A stretch of 64,000 bases of DNA from Eonycteris spelaea. Lineage: Eukaryota > Chordata > Mammalia > Chiroptera > Pteropodidae. The notes beneath the pieces are model-generated. The model made no database searches, had not been told where the DNA came from, and saw only the letters and a program-made list of their open reading frames with translations. The stretch covers positions 16,593,501-16,657,500 of the forward strand of contig PUFA01000003.1 of assembly GCA_003508835.1 (NCBI GenBank), given 5' to 3'. Each line of letters starts with the position of its first letter. The first letter of the stretch is position 1. Positions 1 to 15,190 of this stretch are shown here, one piece after another. The translations under genes were made by a program, and so were the position numbers.

Positions 1-291
1 ACTGGCTGAGTAAAACCCACCCTCCTGACAGTCACGTGGCCTTCCTCAAAGGCAGAGTTAATTGGAAAGTGAAACAATTTAACGGGATGGGGGAAGACTT
101 ACAATAAAAACTGCACTGAAGGGAGTGCCTTCAGTCCTTAAGTATTTGGGAAAGATGTTTTTGTTCAACACCTAATGCATTTGAGTGCTCCAATTTCATT
201 ATGAGCCATTCCCAAACAATTGATTGGCAGTTTGTTGTCTCGCTTGCAGCCATATATTTTGTCATGGTAATAGACACCTGGAACGTTGTTT

Positions 292-520
292 TGTTTATTC
301 ATTCAACAAACATTTACTGGGAATCTTCTGTATGGTTTGCTTTGTAGTAGGCACTGAGGATAAAAAAGATAAATGAGAGAGTCTCTGACCTCAAAGTGCT
401 TACAGTCTAAGAGAGAGAGACAGAAAAGTACAGAAATCAATGGCATATAGCGTTTAAAGGCTTGTGATAGGTGGAGCGTACAGAAGGAATGGCATAAGAA
501 ATGAGACTGGAGGGGGTGAT
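292..520 (-). repeat. L2 LINE 3'-end fragment
   Basis: The stretch reads as the reverse complement of the L2 3' end: attcattcaacaaacattta, then a diverged 'tactatgtgccaggcactg'-type segment ending in ggcactgagg, then a 'cttacagtctaag' block. It is heavily diverged, as expected for an ancient copy. Assignment is from memory of the consensus. Confidence 0.6.
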
Positions 521-599
521 TATGTTTGCAGACAGTATGTTGCAATATACACATCGTTAATCTCACTGTTGACAAAATAAAATACCCATAGTAAAATGT

Positions 600-720
600 A
601 TGTTTCTTTATTTATTCCATAAATGTTTATTGATTGCCTACTATTTCCCAGGCACTGTGCTTGGTACCTCTATGATGGTGTATATATAGGATAAAAAGGG
701 CAACAGGCATTAATTCAATT
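600..720 (-). repeat. L2 LINE 3'-end fragment
   Basis: A second L2-like 3' end in the same orientation, with ataaatgtttattgattgcc followed by ccaggcactgtgcttgg. It lies about 80 bp from the preceding L2 piece and may be an independent insertion. Confidence 0.6.
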
Positions 721-1741
721 AGTCCACAAATCAAATATAAAATTATGATAACTACAACAAAAATGAGATCTGTGGTTTTATTATAAAATCTTTTAAGAGT
801 ATTTCTATAAGGTAGAGGGTCTCCTAGGATTCAGCTTAAGATTAGAACATAAAGAAAGAGTTATTAAGGAGTCTGCTAGGTGCCAAGAATAAGAAGATGG
901 AGCAATAGAGAAAAACTGGTGGGAATCAGTGACTAAGAATCGAGCTTCCCCTGAAGTCCCTCTGTGGACTTCAGTGTCCTGGTCTAGAAAAACAGAGAGG
1001 GATTGGTGGCAGGGGGTGAGGAAAGAGGGTGACTGTAAGTTCTGTTTTACCCAAGTCCAAAACAATAACTTACCTTTTGTCCTACTATTAATAAGTGCCA
1101 CCACGGACTCTACTATAAGTAATCAACTATATTGTCACTGTAAGGAATGGGAAACTTTGTCTTCAAGCCCTCTCTAGACTGTCATTCTGTGAGTGTACAC
1201 ATAGTGCCAACCAAAATCCAAAGCATATTAACAAAACCCTGATTCATAATAGATGAGTAAATAGCATTTAATATTTTATGCCGTGAATAAGATTTCTCTT
1301 TTTTGAAAAAAATGGGATAGCATCCTATGTCCACAGCAGTAATACCTAGTAAACAAAGTGGCAGAATTAGTTCTCTAGATGTTGATGATGTGATGGTATG
1401 TCTACTGTTAACTACATGATGAAGAAAAAGTTAAATAAATTATTTTTCTTAATTTTCTCCTGGGCACTTACAAGCTTAGCTTAGGACAACTCTCTCATGA
1501 CACTTAAAAAATATAGTCCAGTATTGGAAGTATAAGCAGGATTTCATAAAATCAGGGAGGCAGAAAATAAGCCTAGGGATTCCAGGAACAAGTATGAAGG
1601 AAACTCTTTTTTACTACATTAAATTTTACCTGTAATTCTTTCTGTGTTCTGTGTTCTGACTCTTAGTAAGGACCATAAAAAGTGTTTTCTAATAAAATAT
1701 AAATCCTATAGCATCAATGGCAAATAAAAATGAGTAGATGA
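721..1741. other. Intronic, no recognised feature
   Basis: AT-rich intronic DNA. I see short open frames on both strands around 805-1177 with no recognisable domain and no recognisable repeat. Confidence 0.5.
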
Positions 1742-1766
1742 CAGATAGATGATAGATAGATAGATA
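1742..1766 (+). repeat. (GATA)n microsatellite
   Basis: An imperfect tetranucleotide run of gata/gatg units. Confidence 0.85.
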
Positions 1767-2649
1767 AAGACATAAATATTACAGGTTAAAATTTTCTAAG
1801 TTCACTAAACCAATCATATTCTCAGTGGAGATATTATCCAAAGCTTTCTCCAATTTACTAATATTTTTCCTTCTTTAACAAACTTGAGGGCAGTGTGTGC
1901 TTTAAGTTTACTACTCTATGTGCAAAACAGGACTTATAATAAGCTTTGAGGGATGCTTTTGTGTACTGGTAGCATGGCTTGAAATCTGTCTGGAACAATA
2001 AGCATCTCTATATTAAAAACCGTTTTTAACAGCTCAAAATGATATGTTCATTATTCACTTATAGACGCTACTTAATGCTTTGCCTCTAGCACAGGTTCTG
2101 CCTTTTTCCTAAGGAAGGTGCCAGAGTCAGAGACATTTATTTAGAATCAACGTAGGGGAAAACACAGCTGACAAGTTCACAGGAGTGATCTTGAATGATA
2201 ATGATTTTTTTCCTGGCACATTTGTCCAAGAGACTCAAGGTTCCTTTTGAGAATATTCAAGAGTTTTCTCAAGAGAGCAGTCAATGCCTAATGTGGGCTT
2301 AAGAATGCCTCAGAGGACTAATTCCCAAACACAGCACCACTCCTACAGTCAGCGAAGATGTGAAGGCTCTTCCCTGTTTCTTTCCATCTTCTATTTCTTC
2401 TCCATGCCTTTGACTGGCACTCTGCCCACCCTCCCCTACACAGTCTTCAAACTTCCCCCTGAATTCCTCAACTTGTGCTGCTTTTTCTTGTTGCAGTGGT
2501 TCCCAAGGAGTTACTTGTTTGAGTAGAGGTGTCGAAATCCAGGATAAAGTGTAAACAGAAAGTGCAACAGGAGGAAGCAAGGACAGATGTGTGTCTCAGT
2601 TGACGCCTGGGCACAAATAAGAGGCAGCTTGAGTTGGGAAAAAGAACAC
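1767..2649. other. Intronic, no recognised feature
   Basis: AT-rich intronic DNA with only short, unrecognised open frames (for example overlapping opposite-strand frames at 2284-2580). Confidence 0.5.
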
Positions 2650-2765
2650 AGGGACTCAGGAAGTTCGGATTCTCTCCTGGACTCTGCCGCCTTGGGCAAG
2701 ACTCTCTGTTCAAGTTTCAGCTTCTTCATTTGTAAAATACAGGCACTGAGCTAAGTGCCCTGTAG
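2650..2765 (+). repeat. MIR SINE fragment
   Basis: It contains a MIR-like core: ggactctgccgccttgggca, then a 'tcagcttcttcatttgtaaaata' segment that matches the conserved 'cctcatctgtaaaatg' part of MIR. Diverged, from memory of the consensus. Confidence 0.5.
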
Positions 2766-3023
2766 GGCTCCTCCTCTCCCTAAACAGTTCTTATTCTGAG
2801 ATCACATTTAACCAAGACCCTTAAAGTTTCTGTGATGTGGGGGAGGGGGAAGACAGTGATTAAAGCACCCGTATTAATGTTCAGAATCGGTGCACCCTAT
2901 TTTTATTACTACACTTGAGAAACTCTCTGTAAAGCATTCTGGAATTAAAGATGGCTGTTTCCACCCTTCAAATCATTACGCCTTTGACATTAAATTTTAA
3001 GCAGTTCCCGTATGCTCATTTTT

Positions 3024-3062
3024 GTTTTTCTGTCTCTCTTTCTCTACTCCGCCCACCCTTAG
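3024..3062 (+). other. SETBP1: Polypyrimidine tract and 3' splice site of the large SETBP1 exon
   Basis: A pyrimidine-rich tract of about 35 bases is followed by cacccttag. The AG at 3061-3062 is placed exactly before the codon for Ala in AYERPQKHS, where the SETBP1 protein sequence starts to be readable. The exon therefore begins in phase 0. Confidence 0.9.
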
Positions 3063-6520
<3,458 letters not shown>

Positions 6521-6521
<1 letters not shown>

Positions 6522-6527
6522 GTAAGG
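6521..6527 (+). other. SETBP1: 5' splice site of the large SETBP1 exon
   Basis: The sequence cca|g|gtaagg places the donor GT at 6522-6523. The last codons are SSYDSSISP plus the first base of Gly. This matches the family, in which SPG precedes the next exon, so the intron is in phase 1. Confidence 0.92.
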
Positions 6528-6766
6528 CCACATTTGTCCTCGAAGTTGGACTGATTTGCTACTTAATTGCTGGGCTTTGCGCTTTTGAGGTCTGCCATCT
6601 TTGGCACACCGTGTTCACTGGTTTGCAAAAAGGTAGGAGCCACGTGAACGCCCTTGCACATTGGGTCCGCTGCTCTTTTTACACTTTGTTTATTTGGTAT
6701 TTAATGTCTTTCCTCTCTCGGAGAGCCATTACCTGTGAACTGCGGGCCCAGAGGCAGGGCCGGTAG
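6522..6766 (+). other. Read-through open frame into the intron
   Basis: The restored SETBP1 frame stays open for about 81 codons past the donor before a TAG at 6764-6766. The extension would be hydrophobic ([17 protein letters not shown] and a later WYLMSFL). It would be translated only if the intron were retained. I see no AATAAA close downstream and no sign of real use, so chance is a good explanation. Confidence 0.3.
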
Positions 6767-9700
6767 CTACCTAGACTGCAACCATACCCACTGCCTTTAG
6801 GCTTTTTATTAAGGGTGCCATTCTTAGGTCCTCATCTGATGTGAAGGTACAGTTTGCTGGTTAGGTAAAGCTTATAAAACTCACTAGGAAACCAGCAAGA
6901 TCTCTCAACAATGTCAAAGCTAGATGTGAATGAATATCTAGTTTCTCTGACCTCCTTTCTCTAGCAGTCACACATTCTAGGTTGAGAATCCTATAGCCTA
7001 GTCATTGAAATCCTGAAGTCTACCTGATAAGGAAACCACCAGCCCCAGGCTAGATTGTCCTCTCCTTGTTTATGGACATTTGATGAACTACCCTGGGTAG
7101 ACCCCCACAGTGAAGACCTCACTGTCATTTCCCTGAGTGAAAGAGAGGGAGCCTGGCCAAAAGGGTTGCGAGCTTCCTACCCACAAGGGGACCTTAACTG
7201 CTGTGTCTCTTGGCTTGTCCACTGGGAATGGGATTTGCCCACTAATCTCTAAACCAAAGTGTTGGAGGCTACTAGAAAGAGCTCATTCCATATCAGTTAA
7301 TGGTAGAATTTCCTTGCTGACGGCCCACCCATATGAACTTCCTTTGCCATGGAAGCCTCACACTTCCTCATAAGTATCCCTTTGTCCCTGTCCACACATC
7401 AGAAGATGAAAGACTCCTGTAGAATAGAACAGAAGCTTACCAGGAAAAGAGTGGAAACTCCTTTTTTAGGAGTTGCAAAGGCTAAAAAGGATTTCTCATG
7501 CTCCCCCTGCCCAGGTTGTACAAAACCCCTGACCAACGGCTGGTTTTAAGGGACTAATCTTTCCTTTTTAAAGTCTGGGTGTAGTGTTTTCCCTCTGTTT
7601 ATGATGTGTACCCTGTACTTGTCCTTTCCCTTCCCAGGGAGTCTGTTATTAGTGAAGGCGAGGGCAGGCTATTCATGAGAAATTAGAGACATTTTCTAGT
7701 CCAGTAGAATTCAGGAAGAAATATGATTATGAGTTAGAAGCCACTTAACGATTGCACCAAATTGCCACTAGCTTGTGAGTTGCTGTAGTGGTAGATGTTC
7801 TTTTGGGTTAATGAAGAGACCAATTAGCAACCATGTCCCCTGCATTTGCTCAAGATGATAAATGGCCCACACATTGTGTCTGCCCAAAGCGGATGTGCTC
7901 ATCTGGGCTTTTCATTTCTCATCATCAGACTTTGTTGAAGGTGCTTTTTTTTTCCTTGTGTGTGTGTGTACAAAGCCCAAGGTAAGCCCACCTGGGCAGG
8001 AGTTGCTAGATTAAACTTCCACATGAGGAATACTATTGCTTTCTCTTTTAGCATGATGGAATTGATTCATAGGACCAAAACTAGACGTGGACAGAGGGTG
8101 TTCTTTTTTTTATTATTTTCTTGACATTGTTCAGTTAGAACATGATGATGGTGTTATTGCTGAGAACCCACAAGCAAGAGTCCTAACTTAACAGACCTGA
8201 GGAGCAAGATCTTGAAAGCTAAAACCAGCCATTGTTTTCTCATTGAGTTTCTCATCAGTCTTGCGGGGATGTTTTTTGTATTTGACTGTACTGCTGGGTG
8301 CTAGTTGAAATTTCCCATCAAAGTGTTCATCTCTAGTCACTGTGTGTGTCTCTGAGTGTGCCCACACTCTAGCCATACAACTTTCCTTGTGTTTGCATTC
8401 ACATGGTGGTAATTACTTTAAGATCCTCCCTCCCCCTCCCCATCTTCATATTTGTTTTGCAGCCAACCAATGAGAAAGGCTTCCTTATGTCTTGACCTTT
8501 TCTAAATAGCAACCTGGAAATATCTATATGGACAGAGCTTCTACCCCTGTCCTTACTGAAATCTGGTTTACTGAGTTATTTTGGCCACTGCTTTCTGCCT
8601 GTATCTGTGTTATATGAGTTTATTTGTCCTCAACGTTTTAATGAATCATGATTGTTGGTGGCTTCTATGTTTATATGCGTTATGCCTGTTGCCCCTCCAC
8701 ACCTTGTTGAATGTCTTACTGGAATAGACTAGATTCCCTATCATCCCTCTCCCTTCCGCCCTTGGCCTCCCTTGCTTATATCCCAAATGCCCTCTTTCTT
8801 GCTGGGTCCCCAAAAATCAGGGACAAAATGTTTTTAGTAGCACTTGGAACCTAATGTCAGAGTTTATCAAGACTCCCTGAAGAGTGTTCACCTAATAGAA
8901 TCCAGGGAATGCCCAAAGTCCCACTGAAAGATGTGAGGCAGGTAGGATGAGGCTGAGGTTACCGGAGGCATTCGGATCTTTCAGAGACTTTATCTGGGTT
9001 GAGGTATCTGTTCAGCTGGATGATACTGAGGGTCATGACTGGAAACGAGCATCTGCACTTCCCACCACTTCTCTCGCTCCACCTTTTTATTCTCCATTCT
9101 GGATTCATTTCTATAGTATCTCGATGTCCTATTTCATGTGAGATAGTCTTCTCTAAAATAGATATGGCATAAATATAGATGGCATCCTTTAGCCTATTGA
9201 AGACCAGAGTTAGGAGCTGAGTCAAAAGAGGACTTCGAGCGCTCCCTGACATCAGAGCTGATGACAGGTACCATATAAATGTACGTCATTACCTTTCTAG
9301 AGAGAGGAAGTAGATATCCCACTTAGCAATGCAGCAGTTGCACACTCCATGTTCTCTTTCCTACTTGGAAAATCATTCATTCTCCATCTCCTTGCCCCAG
9401 CAAATGGATGTCTTGTTTTGTGAGCCCTCTTACAACACACCTAGAGCTTAGAAGTCACATAGACTCCTTTTCTGTATTCTATTCCTTCTATTTGTTTTGT
9501 TTGGGGGGGGTTTTGTTTTTTGGTTTTTTTGCTTTTTTTTTTTTTTTGGTTTTAGAAAGCAGTAGCTCTTTTGACCTATTTTCTAAATGCATACCATCTG
9601 CTAAATCTCCATTTATAAAAATGCTTCCCTGAGGCCAAATAATGGAGAAATAGTGGGCAGGTGAAATCCACCCTCGGAGTTGGAAGAAGCCTCATCAGTC

Positions 9701-10596
9701 CTCATTTGTGCCTCTCTCCCACCAGGCGTCACCATCTTGCACAGGCTGGCATGCAGCAGATTCCCAGAAGAGCAAACCTGTCCAAGATTGACAATATATA
9801 TTCAGAATGTGCTCTCAGAGCCAAGTTCTCATAAGGCAGTGGATGAGGTCTCTAGTGTGAGTGATGTTTTTCCTGTTCAGACCACTTGGAAACAATCTTT
9901 GCATACTTTGACCTCACATCATGCCAGGAACTTCAGACATCTTGACCACTGCTGTCCAAGCTCCCAACAGATGTTGGAGAAGCAGTGAGGAAAGTAAATT
10001 TACATGTGTTACCTCTTAGTCCAACACCACTATTTGTCAAGGTAGCCATCCAGAGTCTCCAAATGTCAAGTACTTTCTTCATGATGAATGGATGCGAGAA
10101 CTAATCTTTAGCTCGCCTCTCAGATATCAGAATCCTGACATGAAGGTAGCTGGATTCCCTTGAGCCTAGCTAACTCCACCTCTTCATGTGGCTTCTGTCT
10201 AGCCTCTTGCCAGCTCCTCTTTTGAGCGCTATGGGGCACTTTGTGAGGCAGTCTCTGCTGTCACTCACTGGCAGGAAATGGATGCCCACGCCAAAAATAA
10301 TACAGAAATCTCTTCCAAGCAGTCGTCCAGATTAGGGAATTAACCGCATGGATGAAATGCCATGAAAACTATACAAAAAAAAAAAAAAAGTGTGAGGAAA
10401 GTTTTCTAAAAATGGAGTAGAAGGAATAAGAGGACTCGTGGAAGGAGAAAGTTAAGACCAGGAAAAAAGAAACTGGAAAATGGAAAGCTGGTGTAGTGTA
10501 GACTTAAACTTTAATCCAAATGGAATTCTGGGTCATCCTGTGGGAAGAAATGAAAGATTGATTAGCCAATGGCTGCTCAGTGGTTTATTGGGATTA
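6767..10596. other. Intronic, largely unique sequence
   Basis: No gene or clear interspersed repeat recognised. There is a short TG run (7959-7968), a G-then-T-rich low-complexity tract (about 9503-9552) and an A-run (10373-10389). The open frames, up to 102 codons (9680-9988, +), have no recognisable domain. Confidence 0.5.
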
Positions 10597-10730
10597 TGAG
10601 TACCTTCCCCAGTCTTGTCTCCGACACCAACCAGTTGAAAGACCTCATCTTTTTGAGTCTCAGTTTTCCCAAGTGCGACTATGACAGTAAACGTTCTGAC
10701 TAGACTGGATAATCTAGGATTATAAAAGTC
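10597..10730 (+). repeat. MIR SINE fragment
   Basis: Diverged MIR core: 'gaaagacctcatctttttgagtctcagttttccc' followed by a short A/G-rich tail. The match is to the conserved 'cctcagtttcctcatctgtaaa' segment. Confidence 0.45.
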
Positions 10731-10759
10731 TCTAATTTATACAAAGGAATTTGCATTTG

Positions 10760-10783
10760 AACACACACACACACACACACACA
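10760..10783 (+). repeat. (CA)n microsatellite
   Basis: About 12 uninterrupted CA units. Confidence 0.95.
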
Positions 10784-11044
10784 TTGAGCAGTTATGAAAA
10801 AAATGCCCAAATATTGGCCAAGTTGGCCAATTAATTAGCTATTTAATGAAGTTTCAGAATATATTCCTCTGGACCATCTATTAATCTGTGTGACTCGCCC
10901 ATTTACCTTTGGCTTAACCATTTAACCTCGCCTTTCTAAAAAGTGGAACTCCTCATACCTGATGCCTACCAACAAATTAGCTTGCTCCTTGTGTAGGCTG
11001 AAACCAGTCATCATCTTATAAATGAATAGATTAGAGCACTAATA

Positions 11045-11215
11045 TGGCCAAATGGTATGAGAGCTTGCATTTATTATATTCAGACTCAGAAGTAAAAGAA
11101 TCTTAATAATGTAGTATAAACACCTTATTCTGTTGATGAGCATACTAAGGCTAGAAGGTCAAGTGACTCATTCAGTGATGCATATATAATTGGTATAAGA
11201 GCTTAGACTGGAAAG
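11045..11215 (-). repeat. MIR SINE fragment
   Basis: A diverged reverse-complement MIR: tgatgagcatactaaggcta then gaaggtcaagtgactcattc, resembling 'gatgaggaaactgaggc..aggtcaagtgactt'. Confidence 0.45.
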
Positions 11216-12024
11216 ACTGGGGAGCTTAGCATCTGGGAGAGGGAGAGACACAATAAAAGAAAAAAAAACAGAAAGGTGAGTCATAGGAGAGATGTTAAGC
11301 TATATGTTTTCTTTTGCTGTGAGCTATTGTAAAAGGTTAGCATCTCTTTGACAATAATTTGGTTTCCAGGCTATCTCTGGGGACCCATTTTCGGGACTGG
11401 AAACGGTCTTTGTGGGCTCTGATGGAAGTCATTTTTTTTTTCCTTTCCTGTCTTAACAATTGCACATACTTATTTTATCGAGCCTCTTAAGGTTTCCTTT
11501 TGGAAACTAGGAATTAATCAAATTAAATGTTGTGACCCATAACTTTATGGCAATGAAAAAAAAAACAAAAAACGAAAAACCTTAGACTCATAGCATCTCT
11601 TTTGCTACATTGAAATAAGAAAGCCAGCCATTCTGCCTTTGGAGCATGAAGTCCCCAGGCCATTTATCTTCCCACAATTGGCAAACATTCCCCTGTCCTG
11701 TTGGAAGTTTTTATTTATACCTCTGTGGCTTTGGAGAATTATGGAGATTCAGGTGTGGGTGCAGAGAAGTCACAATTTCAACAGACTTGGCTTTGCTGCA
11801 ACGTGGAGCTTTTCTTGGCTAGAGAATTGAGGAAAACATGCGTCCACAGGCCGGCCTGGCCCTGGGCAGAGATAAGGATGGTGCCTTTGGAAAACCATGT
11901 CTTCACTCCATAAATAAACAAGTGATGGGACTGAGTACTTGTTAGAATTGTGGCCTAGGCTTGTGCCGTATGGCACTTAATGAAAATTGGCTAACTTCAA
12001 GGGAAGTGATAAAGACAAGAGAAA
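11216..12024. other. Intronic, no recognised feature
   Basis: It contains short A-runs (11260-11270, 11557-11580) and open frames below 70 codons, none recognisable. Confidence 0.5.
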
Positions 12025-12680
12025 ATCTTTAAGTATTTACGTAATGCCAAGTGCATGCATAGTTCTGTGCAGTCCTAAGGGAGGAATTCAAGGATGAGTA
12101 AGTGACTGCTTTTGCCCTCAAAAGGCTACAATCCAGAAGGCTCTTGTCTATACTCACGAGAGGAAAAGAGATGTAACTGATATTGTAAGGCAAACTATAA
12201 GGCCCATCAGAAAGTCATAGAGAAAGTGCTGGGGCTGTTCAAATAAGGGGGGCCACCACCATGTTTTCAGTGGGAGTGGAGAGGCGGGACCAGGAATTGC
12301 TTCTTTATAGTAGTTACAATTCAAGATGAGTCTTGAAAGATGGAAGAGGCTTTTGGAGAGTGAAGATGGTGGGATTGGTGCTGGGAGGAGGGGGGCAAAC
12401 ACACATAAAACACACATAAAAGGGAGCCATGTAGACAAAGGTATCTAGGTGGAAATACCCAAGAAACATTTGGAGAATGGTGTTTAGTCTAGTTCTGTCG
12501 AGGTTAGGATCTGCATTTGGGATATCATGACAGCTAAGATTGGAAAAGAATGTCATGCTCATGACTTTCAGAGGGTTTTCTCCCTCACTTAGGCTTGTGC
12601 TTAATTAAGTAGGCAGTGGGAAGCCATTGTTTAAACTGGCAAAAGTCATGAGGTGACCAAATTATATTTTATCGATTTCC
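12025..12680 (-). repeat. L2-like ancient LINE fragment
   Basis: The order of blocks follows the reverse-complement L2 family: 'gccaagtgcatgcatagttctg', 'gccctcaaaaggctacaatc', 'gagtcttgaaagatggaaga', and 'gtgggaagccattgtttaaa' near the end. Strongly diverged. Confidence 0.5.
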
Positions 12681-14029
12681 CCTGACCACTTCTTTCCTCT
12701 AGTCTAAGTTGGGCAAACTTACCCCCATCTTTGCATTCTTCATATGATATTGTAATTATCCATTTCTGTTTGGATTGTACTCACTATCCTGCCCCCCGCC
12801 GCGCCTCTAACACGCACACCCTAGATTATAAGCATCATAAAGGCATCATTATCTACTGAGGTTCTCAAGCAAAAAATAATAGTAAGGAGTCATTTTGATT
12901 CATATCTTTTCCCTTCTACCTAAAGTCAAAGATCATTCCAGTACATTCGCCCCTGGCAACTGGAAAAGTGGTGATACATGAACAGAATTATAGAAACCAA
13001 AGAGAATCTGGTTGGTGTGAGAGAAAATCGGGTGTTAAGGCAGCAGTTGGCAATGCTGTAAAGAGCTCAGAGCTAAAGATTTAGCAAAGGACCTCGTGGC
13101 CCACCTTAAAGAGAGAAGCAGAATAAGAGGGCATTAGGGCAAATGCAGAGAAGGAATGACAAATGTTAGAAAAGAACCAAGGAGAGTCAAAAAAAGGATG
13201 AATTTAAGAAGAATGGGGTGTCCAGTAAGGCCAGAAGCTGCAGAGATTTCCTGGAAGATGAGAAAATCTACGAACATATGAGTGGTTCTAAAAGCAACAG
13301 AAAAGTTAAAGATTCTGTATTCAGTGCCTCGAGTCGTTAGGGTATGATAGGCTGTGTGCCAAATCCAGATGGCAAAGCATTGAGTAAGTGGATGATGAGA
13401 AAGGGGGCTGCAGGTGCAGAAAGCGAAACTTTGTTGTGGTTCTAATAGCGTTCCAGTTTCTAAGGAGATTTTATTTCTGTAGTCAGCCCTTGATAGCAAG
13501 TGACATACTCATTCTCAGCAGGTCCTGACTCTAAGATCCTCCAGTCCTGGGAGCTCAAGAAATATGCCAGAATTCTGCCTCCCCATGAAAGCCATGTATA
13601 AAAAGGGTAAAGGTTACAGTATTTAAAGCGGTAAGAGATCCCAGGCCAGCTTCTCCTTTCCTGCCCAATAGACACATAGGCACTTCGTGTTTGATCCTGG
13701 CAATGATTGTATGAAAACTTTCGACAGCTCCTTTCTATGGTACCATGGGCATTGGCTGAGCTACTGTGAGTGTCTGGAGGAACAGTCAAGGTTATAAGTT
13801 CTGGTAAATGGAGCTTTTATTGAATGTTTACTAGATGCAAAGTATATAAACTAAAACCCAATTTTTGGTTTTCCATAGGTCTTTACTATTTTGTGGAATA
13901 AAATGTATATGCTGGTTCATAGAATTTACATTCTCAAGAATGGTTGGGAGCTCTTTAGAGACAGTAACATATAATACAGTGCCAAAGACAGTTAGGGAGA
14001 CTAGAAGAAAAGAAAAGATAGGAAAAGGC
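12681..14029. other. Intronic, no recognised feature
   Basis: Unique-looking DNA. Open frames on the - strand at 13134-13499 and 13460-13789 show no family resemblance. Confidence 0.5.
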
Positions 14030-14450
14030 TCCTGACCTCAAGTTCCTTATACGACACTGAAAAAAAGGAGCCCAAGTTAACATACATAAAACCACCAGAG
14101 AATAAATGCAGACCAAGTTTAATCCACGCTAACTCAGTGACCAGCAATGGAAGCCAGAGGGATCCAGGATCAGAAAAGATAATAGTGTTCAAAAGACAAA
14201 ACTCTGAAGCTGAACCTTGGAGAGTTGGATGCGTAGTGAGTGAGTGTGGCAGGAGATGGGTGAAGAGGTGCAGGTGGGCATATGTAGGGGTACAGGAAAG
14301 CATCTGGCTAGACTGGAGGTAGCAGTTGAGTGGGGATGGCTTTTTAAGAGGCATAGCTGCCATACAAGGGATGTGACACTACACCCCAGAGGAAAGGATG
14401 ACATGCCGATGTTGCTCAAGGGTGCTGGGCTTAGAGGGTGTTGAGCCCCG
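14030..14450 (-). repeat. L2-like ancient repeat fragment
   Basis: It contains blocks such as 'ctcctgacctcaagttcctt', 'tgaaccttggagagttggat' and 'ggtacaggaaagcatctggc', arranged as in reverse-complement L2-type copies. Overlapping short open frames on both strands here are probably by-products. Confidence 0.4.
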
Positions 14451-14939
14451 TGTTGGGTGCTGGGTGAAATTATGAGGTACCAGAAAACACACCTGTCCTC
14501 TGATGGAGGCCATTTTTCCATTATTAGAGGATAAGAAATGGATATATACAGAGACACAGAGTAATAAGAGAGACTCATGAGAGTCTACACACTTAATGAC
14601 TGGAAACAAAACCCATTCTACAGGGGGAAAAAAGGACTCATTAAATAACTTTCAGAGTAATAAGTTGCATGCCGTAAAAGGCAAGTTAATATTGGTATTT
14701 GCCCAAATACATAAAGATTGAGAGCAAGTTGCACTGAAAGGAGGCGGCACTGAGAGTGGGGACTGACAGAGTAGAACAGGCAAATCCCCAGAGCCGCCTC
14801 TGCGTGGTTTTGCACTCCGGTGAAGGGGCTGGGAGGTTGGTAAGGAGATGGGCCTCCCCTTGCTGATGGTCGATCTGAGGACACAGAGATAAAAGGATTT
14901 CCCGGAGGCTACATCCCAGTCATCCTTTGCATCTAAGCA

Positions 14940-15190
14940 GGGCCTGTGCTTTTCAAAGCACATTTCCTGACTTTTATTTGATCTTCAGAATCCACTGAGG
15001 TTTGCAGATAGGTGTTGCTCTCCCACTTGACAGGCAAGAAAATCAAAACCCAGAGGGTTTTCACGTCTTTGCCCAAAGTCACCAAACCAGTTTTGCACAG
15101 GAAAAGTGCTGGATCCAAGGTTTCCTGACTTTTCTCAGCACCTCCTTTTTTCCTACTAGATTTCCGAAGTCTTTGACAAGGTCAACAGGA
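14940..15190 (-). repeat. Possible MIR fragment
   Basis: A weak reverse-complement MIR pattern: 'cccacttgacaggcaagaaa' then 'gtctttgcccaaagtcaccaa', as in 'cattttacagatgaggaaac..cttgcccaaggtcacaca'. Confidence 0.4.

Larger units (their letters stand above)
1..3062 (+). other. SETBP1: SETBP1 intron 3 (3' end, human numbering)
   Basis: This is intronic sequence upstream of the large SETBP1 exon. The only reading frame continuous with SETBP1 starts after the AG at 3061-3062. All open frames here are short and resemble nothing I know. It contains two L2-like fragments, a GATA microsatellite and a MIR-like fragment, listed separately. The intron number follows the human gene model from memory. 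Confidence 0.85.
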
